64,000 nucleotides of DNA from Heterobilharzia americana (Eukaryota; Platyhelminthes; Trematoda; Strigeidida; Schistosomatidae), in assembly GCA_944470555.2 (NCBI GenBank), contig OX104127.1, forward strand, positions 111,752,741-111,816,740, in the 5' to 3' direction. Made by a program: the position numbers and the translations under genes. Every line of letters starts with the position of its first letter. The stretch's first letter is position 1. Below the pieces are notes generated by a model. That model ran no database searches and had not been told where the DNA came from. It worked only from the letters and a program-made list of their open reading frames with translations. Below are positions 10,960 through 20,720 of the stretch, in pieces.

Positions 10960-11470
10960 CTATCAAAGGGGGAGTATACTGAGCTGCAAATTATTCTGTC
11001 CTGTTATACGGCCATGAGATATGACCGTTAAAAGTAGAAGACATGAAGCGATCACAGGGTTTTTATCACATATGTCTTCGTATTATTGTTCGCATTTGAT
11101 GGATCACCCTTGTGAACAATGTTGAGGTTAGAAGAAGGGTACTAAGCAAGGCAGGTACATCGAATAGTGAGGTTGTGAACCCTCATCGTCTGTGATGGCT
11201 TGGACACGTGTTGCGCATGCCAAGTTGCCACCTGCTTCAACGTGCCACGCTAGAGGAAGTTCGATTAGCCTGTAAGAGGGTTCACGGTGAACAGAACAAG
11301 ACCAGACACCAGTTGATACAGTCTCTTATTGTTGGTCTGCATTGTGTTGGGAGATGTAGACTGTTTCGTTAGGGTTCCTGAGGCGAAGAGAACCAACGAT
11401 TCAGAAATGCTGATGACATGTTTGAAAATTGGTCACAGTGGTGCAGATGTATTCACTCCTTGACTTCTTC
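10960..11470 (+). mobile_element. RTE-like relic of a second lineage (RT-distal region)
   Basis: Reading across frames gives LLYGHEIWPLKVEDM, then EVRRRVLSKAG, EVVNPH, WLGHVLRMPS near 11196-11224, GRCRLFR and finally NWSQWCRCIHSL near 11430-11460. The order LLYG-x-E-x-W, then WLGH-x-LRMP, then WRRCIHS is that of the C-terminal part of the schistosome RTE elements usually called SR3/Perere-3-like. It differs clearly from the family at 43 kb, whose tail is GRPRVTWRR. No RT catalytic motif is included. Stops and frameshifts show an old 5'-truncated relic. Confidence 0.65.
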
Positions 11471-11939
11471 TAAATCTTAAATATTTGTGCTAACCTTTAT
11501 CGACAAACTGTCTCTTCTGTCACACAGCTACGTCTACTTCGATATCACTCTTATTCTATCCACCTATTCTTCGTGTGCTACTGTGAAGTGCGGTAACTTG
11601 ATCCGATGCACCTATGTGCGAGGTTCTGCGTTGATTTTGTCAGTCAGCCACTCAGGTAATAAACTAATCGAATTGAGCGAAAATGTACGGACTATGCTTT
11701 GGAAAACGAAACAAGACTTATCAGTCCGTACAAGGTAGCTACAGTGCCGAAATCAGCTCTTTTCTTTGTCCTGAAGAAGAACGTCATCACTAGTCTTCCA
11801 TAAAGAGGTGACTGTCATGGCATAATCTGCGAGCCGAGACTTAGCATCACGGTTAGAAAGACTTACTGTTCAGCCAGGATCTGACTGACAGAAACCACCT
11901 GAAAGCCCCGAAAAACCTTCACAAAATGTGAACGATAAT

Positions 11940-12180
11940 GCAATATCCCATGGCATCTACCAATTCAGATGTATGTGCGGTGAAAAATGCCTAGGGAGGA
12001 TGAATGGAACCATACAATTAAGACCTTGGGAGCATACTCTGAAGTAGATTGAAAAGCAAATCGTATCACCTGAACCCATAAACACTGGTGTCAGACGTCC
12101 AAGTTCTTCGATCGCTAAACACATTGCTGAGACCTGCGACAGGGTTGGCGTTTTTATATCCACTAGACCCACTTATAAAA
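11940..12180 (+). pseudogene. Penelope-like element GIY-YIG fragment (third PLE lineage)
   Basis: Plus-strand frames give CMCGEKCLGRMNGTIQLRPWEHT followed after a stop by EKQIVSPEPINTG and SSIAKHIAETC. This matches the layout of a PLE GIY-YIG endonuclease (C-x-C, Y/C-hG, R-x5-EH, then IA-x-H). The central Tyr of YIG appears replaced (CLG). Stops and frame changes make it non-coding. Neighbours on both sides are other repeats; the RT part of this PLE is not visible. Confidence 0.55.
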
Positions 12181-12501
12181 CGTGTTGGGAACTGGCTCTA
12201 AAATTTGTTGAGACTATTAAGAAGTTTAGGTCACGTTTTGTGTTCTAAAACAATCTATTACCACCGTGAACCTCCCTTGGGGAATCCAACTCTGAAATCA
12301 AGTTCAATGTACTATTATTTACACTACTAATTTTCATTGTTATTCTGACCTTTAATTTAGCATTCCCACTTGACCTCTTTTCACATTTTTATTTCATATC
12401 ACATTGTAGAAGTCCATATAAATACCAGTGACAAATGTGTGTGACCAGATTCTTTGAAATGTGTAGTATAAATACATTATACGGTCCAGGCAAATTACGT
12501 G

Positions 12502-13038
12502 ACCGCCTGGTTAACTAGTTCACTAGTTACTAGTCGGTCCCAAAACCGGATAAAGAGGGAAGATTGGGCATACGGATAGCAACCCTACCCCCGAAAACAA
12601 ATCCAACCACTTAAGAAACTCCAAAGCAAAAACAAAATATAAAAAAAGTAAAACTAAACTCATCCCTCACTGGAGTCGGGGAAACGAAATGACACCAGTT
12701 GGTGAAAGACTTCGGGAAGCCAATTGGCCGATTCGTCTTCTCTTCTCTCCATGAAATCAGAAGTAAGAATGGGGACATGAAATGTGCACACAATGTTTGA
12801 AGTTGACTGGCAAGGCTGCCCAGATTGCGAGAGAGATGACAGGTATGACATTTATTGGAATCCAAAGGGGAAACGACGAGCTGGGCGTCCGAGGGTGACA
12901 TGGAGGAGACCGTGTGAGGAAGAGATGAAAGCTCCTGGGCAGTGGTGGAGCCAGGTTGAAAAGACTGCAGAGAAGAGAGTGAAATGGCCACGTGCTACAG
13001 AAGCCCTATGTTCAACTAGGAACCCAAGGGAAAAATAA
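12502..13038 (+). mobile_element. RTE deletion derivative C: 5' end joined to 3' end
   Basis: Starts with the family 5' end (CCGCCTGGTTAACTAGTTC at 12502, compare the copy ending near 46469), runs through the 5' UTR and first codons of the endonuclease, and jumps at about 12848 straight to the C-terminal tail (IYWNPKGKRR), ending in an AATAATAATAAAAT tail. Nearly the whole endonuclease and RT (about 2.7 kb by comparison with copy G) is missing, while both termini are present. This is the form expected of a non-autonomous element that could be mobilised in trans. No target-site duplication is evident. Confidence 0.8.
12784..13038 (+). CDS. 84-codon in-frame fusion ORF in RTE derivative C
   Basis: The deletion that made element C fused the endonuclease N-terminus (TMFEVDWQGC, residues 3-12) in frame with the element's basic tail ([14 protein letters not shown] at about residues 28-41, then GQWWSQV and EALCST). 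The frame opens with a GTG; an ATG three codons later (MFEVD) is the more likely eukaryotic start. There is no catalytic residue of EN or RT. The tail has a basic, Trp-containing character compatible with nucleic-acid binding, but that is inference. It may be untranslated debris. Confidence 0.35.
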   Translation: MHTMFEVDWQGCPDCERDDRYDIYWNPKGKRRAGRPRVTWRRPCEEEMKAPGQWWSQVEKTAEKRVKWPRATEALCSTRNPREK

Positions 13039-13522
13039 TAATAAAATAATTGTTTAAGGGAACTAATTGTTTTAAGCATATATCAGTTTCAGTATTTTAA
13101 AAATCCCCATTAAGCCATAAAACAAAAGACGTATAGTGCAAAGTCACTCTTTTCTGAGACATCATTCTCAAGTTGTACAATCGCCTATGATAGTAGTAGA
13201 AAAGGAATGTTTCATGAAATATTTTTAACGAAGTTCAGATGTGATTATAAATCGGGAGATAGGAAAAAAAGAATTATGTGATATTTGAAATAGTCATGAA
13301 AAGAAGACTTAACAAGACCGAACTAATGTTTAGTTACCAAGTTAATTGATGTAACACGGTGAATGTAAAGAGAAGTCAGAATTATAGGAGTGGAGGCATG
13401 TATTGTCTGAGAAGATCTGAATGAAAAGTGTTAGGCGCAATCCAATTCACTTACGAGGTAGAAAATGAAGAAGGAAAATTACATACGTTGGACTGCAACA
13501 TAAACAGAGGAAAGACGGTGGT

Positions 13523-13759
13523 TTGGATACTACCGTCCACAGAAAACCAATACATTCCAACAGGTATATAGACTTCAAGTCATCTCATTCAATGTCAGTT
13601 AAGGCGGGTTTAGTCAAATGTCTAAATGACAGAATTAGAAAACTGACTAATCAGCGCAAAGACCTAAACAGGGAACTGAAACACTTAAAAGAAGCACTAA
13701 TAGTTAATAATTATCCTCTGCAGTTTATTAAAAAACTCGTACGAACAGACAAGAAACGA

Positions 13760-13796
<37 letters not shown>

Positions 13797-14185
13797 CGAG
13801 TGTGAATAATAACGACAACACAAGTAGGAAGGAGCTCACAGCCTCTATTGTGTTACTGTACAGGGAAGGCACATCAAAAACTTTACGTAAGATTTTCAAC
13901 AAGGCTAGAATTAGGGTGGTCTTTAAACCTGTAAACTCACTCAGAAATAACCTCTCTCAGCCTAAGAATTTGATAGACCCATTACAGCAAAATAATCTAA
14001 CCTGCCATAAAACTACTGTACTTAAGTCAAATATAGTTAGGTGGAGAGGCACAGGGACTACTGAATCTTTGCTAATCAAATCAACACGCAATACATATAT
14101 TAGAAATGAAACAACACGTTTACCAGAGATAATGGAAAATCTTACAACCGATGAAAACAAAGAATGTGAGGTGACAGGACTATAA
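13523..14185 (+). pseudogene. PLE C-terminal ORF lacking its GIY-YIG core
   Basis: An uninterrupted 220-codon frame. Residues 5-18 are the PLE post-RT block VHRKPIHSNRYIDF; residues 34-66 are a basic, possibly coiled linker; an AAT microsatellite codes about a dozen Asn at residues 80-91; residues 125-145 resemble the PLE connector (NKARIRVVFKP). The frame then reads LIDPLQQNNLTCHKTTVLKSN: the GIY-YIG signature expected before that point (YQIPCNDCEVKYIG in the copy at 37.5 kb) is missing, but the downstream LKSN-RW and ESLLI-STRN blocks follow in frame. The protein, if made, could not be an endonuclease of the usual type. Confidence 0.7.
13760..13794. repeat. (AAT)n microsatellite in PLE ORF
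   Basis: About twelve AAT units coding poly-asparagine in the linker upstream of the endonuclease part. The copy near 37487 has a shorter AATAATAAATAAT stretch just before its endonuclease part. Confidence 0.85.
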
Positions 14186-14354
14186 AAATCAGATGTCGAA
14201 AGTGGTGCAGTTACAATGATATGACTGTGAGCAATAATTTATGCTCCAAACGTCATGAAGTAAATAGTACTGTATCACTGTGTGTTAAAAATCAAATAAA
14301 CAAATATGATATAGAATTGTATTCTAACACTGCCCAAGTTTTTCACTTGTATTA

Positions 14355-14530
14355 ATTAGAACAGTGGCTCAGTGGTAGGGTCGGTGACTGCAGAACTGTG
14401 TGAAGCGGGTTCGAGTCTCACAGAAGACATCACTTTTATCAAGGCAGGAGACACGCCATGCTGACAAGTGCCAAAAAGCACGAAACCTGTCACTTCCTCC
14501 TACCAACTAACATCTAGTAAAGTGCACTGT
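14355..14530 (+). mobile_element. tRNA-derived SINE with a hammerhead-like core
   Basis: A box TGGCTCAGTGG at 14365-14375 and B box GGTTCGAGTC at 14408-14417 with tRNA-like spacing. Downstream at 14461-14485 lies CTGACAA, a perfect 4-bp GTGC/GCAC hairpin and GAAA, i.e. a hammerhead catalytic core with one core change (G8 to A). The order pol III promoter then ribozyme core is that of SM-alpha repeats, but stem II differs from both other hammerhead types in this window. Confidence 0.6.
14461..14491 (+). ncRNA. Hammerhead-like core, third type, incomplete
   Basis: CTGACAA (14461-14467), stem II GTGC/GCAC (14468-14471 with 14478-14481, six-base loop), GAAA (14482-14485), then ACCTGTC ending in a possible cleavage triplet GTC at 14491. 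Core position G8 is A, which should abolish cleavage. I could not pair a convincing stem I. Either a decayed ribozyme or a chance match within a SINE. Confidence 0.35.
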
Positions 14531-14869
14531 AATGGTGAGTTTCCTAGCTTGGTGGCCGCATCGCAAACTGATCGATAGAACTCGGTCAATACTCAGGAGT
14601 GGACAAAATGAAATTGGTCATTGACTGGAATAAAACCTGCTGCCGAGTGCTTAAACGCAACTGTTGGTTCTCAATGACTCGCGGTTTTTAACTTAAAGTT
14701 GTTGATAATGTAAGGACTTCAAATGAATTATCATTTCCTCAGAATTTCAGCTGTTTATTAAGTCACCAACGAATTATTAGCGATCTATTTTCAAATGAAG
14801 TGTCATCAGTTTTTCAAACTAAACTTTATCAATGATTTGTTTCAAATCTCAATCCGGTTTTTAGTTTAT

Positions 14870-15030
14870 CGATGGATATGTCATACCGGGATGATGAGTG
14901 AAGGTGAAATATAAATCTGTCGAAGGATTTGAACTAGCAGCCTCTGTGTTACCTATCTGATGTCAGCTGAACCACGAAACCCACCTACTGATCAGATCTT
15001 AATTTTACTTTAGTCATCACCCAGTATCAT
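14870..15030 (-). repeat. Short tRNA-like repeat with inverted ends
   Basis: Outer segments near 14885-14912 (GGATGATGAGTGAAGGTGAAAT) and 15001-15030 (TTTTACTTTAGTCATCACCC) are imperfect reverse complements. The same end motif (ATCACCCAGTATCA) closes the repeat at 62590-62755. The interior contains a minus-strand tRNA-like stretch (GTTCAAATCC near 14928). Confidence 0.5.
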
Positions 15031-15091
15031 TAATACAAGTCTGCCAAACCAAGCCTGTATCAGACAGTTAGACTGATGTAAAACAGTTGTA

Positions 15092-15190
15092 TTGATGACT
15101 CGCCAAGAATGGATAGATAAAGTGTTATCGATCCTGTCTGATGAAACAAAGTTTATAAAATCCAACAATGCGAAGAATAAGGCGTTGAGT
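15092..15190 (+). pseudogene. Penelope-like RT N-terminal scrap
   Basis: Opens with TRQEWIDKVLSILSDETKFI, which resembles the segment just upstream of the PLE reverse transcriptase palm (typically TRQEYIDK...LSD-x-TKF). After about 30 residues the similarity stops, although the frame stays open to 15313. The segment is short and recognised from family memory only, so it is tentative. Confidence 0.45.
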
Positions 15191-15311
15191 ATTTTTCCTC
15201 ACGTACTACTCGCTTCGTCCCACCGCTCACGACTTCATACTAGGATTTTGGGAAACCTCACCTCAAAGCATGTCGCTAATGAGCACCAAATAGTAATTCA
15301 GTTTGCAGGTT

Positions 15312-15830
15312 AATTGAGATTTATTGATTTCAAGGTGGTATTCATGACGGATTCACATAAAAGATTAGCCGTAAAAATAAGGCTTAAGTCCCCTTCCATG
15401 ATAACATTTGGTTCCATGGTAAGCGAAAAAACAAGTCAGCCTGTTAAGAAACCTTACTAGTATATTTATATAGTGTGCAAAAATCATTACAGGAGCATTT
15501 TTTTGTTTATTGAAACTCTAAAGCATTTGTTAGCAATTACAGGTATCAAACAGCACGCGTTGCACAAGAGGTGGTTGGCGTACCTCAATGTGCTGTCGGA
15601 TAATTCTTGAGCGTTCGAAGTGATGGGCACTGAGTTTGAGTCTTAAAGGAGACAATATCACTCTCTGGGATGTAAGTGCATCCGGCCGAGAAGTCCCAAA
15701 TAGGACGAGATGCGCGTCGTGAATCCCACTGCTAGCAACTAAGGAGACTAAAACACAATGAATATTAGGGTAGTACAGATACATCCGCACTGAAGCCATC
15801 CGTCAACAGAAGTCAAGCAATTCAACCCAG
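15312..15830 (+). mobile_element. SM-alpha-like remnants, including a type A copy
   Basis: 15320-15350 matches the terminal block of the type B hammerhead repeat (GATTTCAAGGTGGTATTCAT). 15560-15825 is a type A copy: tRNA-like head, ribozyme region at 15674-15731, then the tail with CATCCGCACTGAAGCC and GTCAACAGA that also closes the copy at 48.4 kb. It ends where RTE copy D begins (about 15832). Confidence 0.6.
15674..15731 (+). ncRNA. Decayed hammerhead ribozyme (type A)
   Basis: Stem II (GTCCC, AAATA, GGAC) and the GCGTC cleavage site are kept, but the core CTGATGA has become CCGAGAA and GAAA has become GAGA. Inactive by inspection. Confidence 0.65.
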
Positions 15831-15831
15831 T

Positions 15832-17130
15832 TAACAGCCCAACCACAAAACCACAAGTGAACACAAGCCCACCAACAAAGCCGAATTGAAGTCCTGAACG
15901 CTATAAAGCTGCTGAAATGCAAGAAAGTAGCAGGACCAGATGGAATTCCTCCAGATGCACTGAAAACAGACGCAGAGACAACAGAGGACATGCTCACACC
16001 ACACCACATCACTATTGCAGAAGGTTTGGAAGGAAGGAAAGATACCTGCCGACTGATTGGAGGAAAGGCTGCCTTGTCAAACTCGCAGAGAATGGAGACT
16101 TAAGTCTTTGCAAGAACTGACGCGGAATCATGCTGCTGTCCCTGTCCACCCCAAGCAAAATATTCAGCCACATCATCCTGGAGAGACTGAAAGATTCGCT
16201 GGATTTAAATTAACGACCGGATCGAGCTGGCTAGCAGGCTGGCTGGCTGGCTTGTTGGCTGGCTGGATTCAGGAAGAACAAATCATGTGTGGATCAGATT
16301 GCAACGCTACGCTGAGCATCACATAGAACAGAGTATAGAATGGCAGTCAACTCTCTATCTGATCCTCGTCGACTTTGAAAAGGCCTTCAACAGCGTCGAC
16401 CGAGAATTAATTTGGCAGGCAGTTGCTTCAAAGCCACAAAGCCTTATCAACCTCATTTAACAAATATATGCTTCGTGATGCGACATGCCAAGTGATTCAC
16501 AATGTAATGCTCAGTGACGCCCTTGAAATGAAGACAGGGGACACGAGTAAGACAAGGCTGCCGCCTACTATCACCCATGACCTTCCTGATTGTGGTCAGC
16601 TGGACTGGACTGGGTCATGCAACAAGCTGTGAGGAACAAGAAGATGGGCATATAATGTCTGGACCGATGAAAAGACCCCAGAATATTTGGATTTCGCCGA
16701 TGACGACGATGACGACTATGATGATGATGATTTATGTTTAATGTCTTGTTGTACAAATCCGCAGATCTACAGGCAAAAGCCAAGAAGTTGACAGAAGAGG
16801 CGAGGCAGTGAAGACGGGACTTGCCTCAGGTGAACGTAGAGAAGACAGAGATAGAGGTGATGATGACACCCAACCAACAATAACAACAGTATCAACAACA
16901 AGAGGCACTAACTACCGTCAATGGGAGAAACCTAACGGAAGTAGACTATTTCACCTACCTAGGCAAGGCAGCGTCGTTTCAACTGCGGGTGGCACAGATG
17001 GGAATGTCGAAGCCAGGTTCGGAAACGCAAGACAGACCTTCATTAATATGGAATCAGTGTGGAGATTTACTACAATCGGGGTAAAGCGTGAACAATATCC
17101 TTTTTCTCAACACTAATTCAATCAAGTCAG
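15832..17130 (+). mobile_element. RTE-like copy D: RT segment, part of an inverted duplication
   Basis: Sense-strand RT from the LNAIKLL block (about 15880-15920) to GNARQ (about 17020-17030). Positions 15835-16632 are the reverse complement of copy B (6680-7470) with very few differences; 16640-17130 extends past B's truncation point into the FADD region and the TYLG-equivalent region (FTYLGK near 16950). The last part, about 16885-17060, is itself present inverted at 17172-17352. The reading frame is broken many times. There is no C-terminal tail or 3' microsatellite, so this is not a normal insertion end. Confidence 0.8.
16423..16760 (+). pseudogene. RT motif B to motif C region with expanded Asp run
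   Basis: The block SLIQQLYEDATC of copy G is here SLINLI then IYASRDATCQVIHNV; VKQGCLLSP is degraded to TRLPPTI. The motif C segment at 16687-16743 reads LDFAD, then a run of Asp with one Tyr, then LCLM. Codons 16699-16731 number eleven where the family has two, because GAT/GAC repeats expanded within the catalytic FADD box. The 27 added bases keep the local frame. Confidence 0.75.
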
Positions 17131-17171
17131 TGATACTATGTAATCGTTAAGAAACTTGTCACGTCACCAGA

Positions 17172-19396
17172 AGCATGGAATTAATGAAGGCTTCTTCTGC
17201 GTTTTCGATCCTAGCTTCAACATTCCTATCTGTGCCACCTGCAATTGAAACGATGCTGCCTTGCCTAGATAGGTGAACTAGTCTACTACCTTAAGTTTCT
17301 CTCGTTAATGGTGATTAGTGCCTCCTGTTGCTGATGTTGTTGTTATTGTTCAGGACTTCAATTCGGCTTTGTTGGTGGGCTTGTGTTCACTTGTAGTTCT
17401 CTGGCTGGGCTGTTGGAGGTATTTCTGGACGAGGTGCAGGTGGTAGTAACACTGGAGGTAGTGGTGGTGGTGGTGGTGATGGTGGTCGATTCAAGAGTTC
17501 TCTGAAGTGGTCAGCTCATCGTTTCCTTCCTTTCTCCTACATGTCAATCAAGTTTCCTTCACCATCTTTCACTGTCTTCCTCTGCCTTGATCTCCTCCCA
17601 GATAGTAACCTGGTTATTTGACATAATGTTGTCAAGTCTCTTCTACCTGCGGCCTCCGACCTGTTCTGCTTCACTTCCGATTGTGTCGTAGAAGTGTCTT
17701 TTGTATTTGCACGCACTCCTCTTCACTTCCTTGTCCAGTGTAGTGTTTTGTAGGTTGTGTTCAGGTCCTCTTCTCTTTCTTCATCATTACACTGCACTGC
17801 ACTGCACTGCACTGCACTGGTTTATCTTCTGCTTCACCATCACCACATTCCTCTCCCTCCCCTATCAGCTTCCACTTGTCCGTCGAGATTCATTCCATTC
17901 CATTCCATTCCATCCATTCCTTGTCTTCTTTCTTCTTCCTTCCTAACACGGTTATGCCGGTCTCCTTCCACATCTCTTTCAAAGAGTTCCACTGTTCTTC
18001 CACGCAGGTTCCTTCACAGATATTCCTCAATATCCATCTCCCATTTTCTCTTGATGGTTGGTTGGTTGGCTGACTGACTGACTGACTGACTGACTGACTG
18101 ACTGACTGACTGACTAGCTGGCTGACGTGAAGATGTCATTTGTAGTTTCGTCCTCCTGTTCAGTTCAGTTCAGTTCAGTTTCTGTTCTGTTCTGTTCTGT
18201 TCTGGGTGCTGAACTTCAACTGTCGTCTATCACAAACTTCTTTGAATTGAAGGCTTTCAACTTGATTTTGAAGGTGGCTTCCTTCCACTAGACAGTGGTG
18301 TGAGTGGTGTGAACCCACATCTGCTCCCTTTCTTCATCTGATCTTGTGTCCAGTAGGCTGCGTCTCCATCACCACTTTACTCACATTGAGATGAAGTCGA
18401 TCTGATTTGTAGTGTAGTGTAGTGCAGTGTAGTGTAGTGTAGTGTAGTGTAGTGTGTCCTGTCTGGTGTCTGGTGAAATCAAATGCATGTCTCTGCCTTG
18501 TGAATATCCTTGTGTTTGTACACACTGCATCGCCTCCAATCACGAGATCGTTGAATGCTCAGAAATCTGCAAACACTTCTCCATTCTCGTTCACTTCATC
18601 GAGTGCTTCTCGACCCATGATTGATTCTCTTTGTGTGTTGTCCACTCCCAGTTTGGCATTCATCTCACTCCACTCCACTCCACTCCACTGCACTCATTCG
18701 AATTTTGTGTCGCCATCTTCGGTGGTGTCTTGTCTAGTAATGATTGCAGTTGTTTGTAGAATTCCTCCCTCTTCTCTTCATCCGGATTATTTGTAGGTGC
18801 GTAGCACTGGCATTGTATGATTGTGACTCTCCTTCCTTGTGAGTTGAGTGTTGCTGTCATGATCCTGATCCTGCAGGAGGAGATTGGTTCCCACTGCATG
18901 ACAGAGAGCTTTCGATGCTGTTGGAGACTTGATGATAGCCACCCGAAAACTCAGTGTTCTGTGCTCGTGGTTGTTGTGTCGTCTGTGTGACAATATCGGA
19001 GTAGATTATTGACTCCTCTCCAGTTGACAGTTTTGTAGAGTCCACTTCCATTCGATCTGCCGGTTCCTCACAGATTTCTAGCCTATCACTTCTACGTTAT
19101 ACCTTCTCATCTCTCTTGCAATCTGGGCAGCCTTGCCAGTCAACTTCAAACATTGTGTGCACATTTCATGTCCCCATTCTCACTTCTGATTTCATGGAGA
19201 GAAGAGAAGACGAATCGGCCAATTGGCTTCCCGAAGTCTTTCACCAACTGGTGTCATTTCGTTTCCCCGACTCCAGTGAGGGATGAGTTTAGTTTTACTT
19301 TTTTTATATTTTGTTTTTGCTTTGGAGTTTCTTAAGTGGTTGGATTTGTTTTCGGGGTTAGGGTTGTTAACCGTATGCTCAACCTTCCCTCTTTAT
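17172..19396 (-). mobile_element. RTE-like copy E: 5' half, duplicate of copy B
   Basis: Minus-strand element. 17355-19396 matches 7420-9467 almost base for base, including the same tandem runs. Differences seen include a 5-nt indel near 7668/17591, a few substitutions and a different number of TGAC units. Proximally (17172-17352) it jumps over most of the RT to a segment that is the reverse complement of 16885-17060. At 19396 the match stops inside the 5' UTR (CTTTATCCGG, then different sequence). D and E together form a head-to-head arrangement of RT (plus) and EN (minus). Confidence 0.85.
17700..18700. repeat. Short tandem repeat cluster in RTE copy E
   Basis: Same set of runs as in copy B: (ACTGC)n near 17790-17818, (ATTCC)n near 17890-17912, (TGAC)n at 18069-18115, (GTTCA)n and (TTCTG)n near 18158-18205, (TAGTG)n near 18408-18455, (CACTC)n near 18665-18690. 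Unit number differs from copy B mainly in the TGAC run. Confidence 0.85.
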
Positions 19397-19559
19397 CCGG
19401 GTTCGGTATGGGCTATTGGCTGGGAACCCGTTAACCACGCTATATTTTTGTTTAATATGTCTCTGCCTGGCTCATTTTTGTTCCATCTTTTGCTTTGTCA
19501 GACGAATTGTGGTCAGTTCATATCTTAGGTGAATGCCTTTTCAGATTTTCTTTATCATT

Positions 19560-19700
19560 CAGCTGATGACTTATCCTCACCCACTCTGCGGCATTGGAAT
19601 TGTATAATGATGAATGATGTTGTCTGGCGATTGAATCCAGGACGCGCATTTCATCCCATTTGGGACCAGTCAGTTAAATACAGCTGTTGTCTGTGACAAC
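19560..19700 (-). mobile_element. SM-alpha-like type A remnant
   Basis: The minus strand at 19628-19682 resembles the type A ribozyme: TCCCAAATGGGA hairpin, GAAATGCGCGTC and CTGGATT are kept, but the core reads CTGACTG instead of CTGANGA. Little of the pol III head is recognisable. Confidence 0.55.
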
Positions 19701-20590
19701 ACACTGGACTGAAACCGAGTAGAAACTGATTTTCATTTCCGAATTGTCCGTAATCATTCCCTCATACACCATCCAAGGCGGTTCCCGATAGTCTAAATGG
19801 TATCAATATTACGTTGAAACTAGTCTTTCTTACGGTAAATTTCGGTGTTTATATTCATTCAGTTTATCTTTTCTTTCATTCATTCCTTCATTGATCAAGT
19901 GATTATCAAGATAATTGTAAAGAAAAACAACCCCATATTTGTATTCTTTTTGTTTCTTATTTGATTTATTTTTTGTTTAGAATCAAGCAAACAATTGTTA
20001 CCGTCATTATCGGCTTTTAACCTTGTTATTTTTGAATATTCTTTTGCATTTACATATAACTTATATCACATCTCGTATACATGTACCTGAGAAAAGTATT
20101 TAGAAATGGAGGTCATCAATTTTACCACAGAAAAGCAAAAGCGAATAGTTTTATTTTCCTTTACTGCACAAAACGCATACTCGATGACTCAGTCCACTTT
20201 GAATTAGGTAGATATCTTCTCTTTGTGTCACATTTACTAGTACTAACACTACTACTACTGTTATTATTATGGTTAATAAAAATCGATTTTTTGTTTAGTG
20301 TTTTAAGGTTGTTTACAGCTTTCTGCAGAAAGGTATATCTGTGTAAATAGAAGCCTTTAAGTTGAAAAAAGCTTGGTTGATTATCTGATAATTTGCTTGA
20401 GGGTTATTTTAAAGACCAATAGCTGTAAGACAAGGAAATATGAACAACTTCAGTTTGAATCAAACTCAAGACTCTTAGATTCGGTATCAAGTTCACTAAC
20501 CTTGGTTACCGTGTGTTTTCACCTTTGTTTTGTTAATTTGATGTTGTTCAGTATTATTCACATCAATATGATATTTCCTACATTGATATT
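19700..20590. other. No gene recognised
   Basis: AT-rich, with several T-rich stretches. The open stretch 20081-20350 (plus, 89 codons) is Leu/Phe-rich because of the base composition and has no motif. Confidence 0.5.
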
Positions 20591-20599
20591 AAGGAAAAA

Positions 20600-20720
20600 T
20601 ACTGGCTAGCAGTAGGATTTAGGACAAGCGTTTCGTCCGATCCGGGACTCATCAACCGGATGTACCTGTCCTCCAGTGAGTGATGTTATCCCCATTAAGA
20701 TTTGAACCCAGGATCAATAA
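20600..20720 (-). mobile_element. SM-alpha-like type A repeat with near-intact ribozyme
   Basis: Minus-strand fragment containing, from about 20700, a decayed arm and then the hammerhead at 20668-20610. Among the type A copies here it keeps the core best. Confidence 0.65.
20610..20668 (-). ncRNA. Hammerhead ribozyme, type A, one core change
   Basis: GGTACATCCGG, then TTGATGA (expected CTGATGA, so core C3 is U), stem II GTCC/GGAC with loop CGGATC, GAA, a weak stem III (ACGC/TTGT), GTC, then CTAAATCC, which pairs only partly with the upstream strand. The C3 change should strongly reduce or abolish cleavage. Confidence 0.65.

Larger units (their letters stand above)
13435..14345 (+). mobile_element. 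Penelope-like element, 5'-truncated, endonuclease core deleted
   Basis: Begins in the RT C-terminal region (YEVENEEGKLHTLD near 13460), has a one-base frameshift near 13510, then VHRKPIHSNRYIDF, the classical PLE block after the RT. It continues to a terminal region (ATCACTGTGTGTTAAAAATC, 14273-14292) shared with 450-500 and 37965-38000. The protein part is described separately. A tRNA-like SINE follows directly at about 14355. The RT catalytic motifs lie upstream of the truncation and are absent. Confidence 0.8.
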
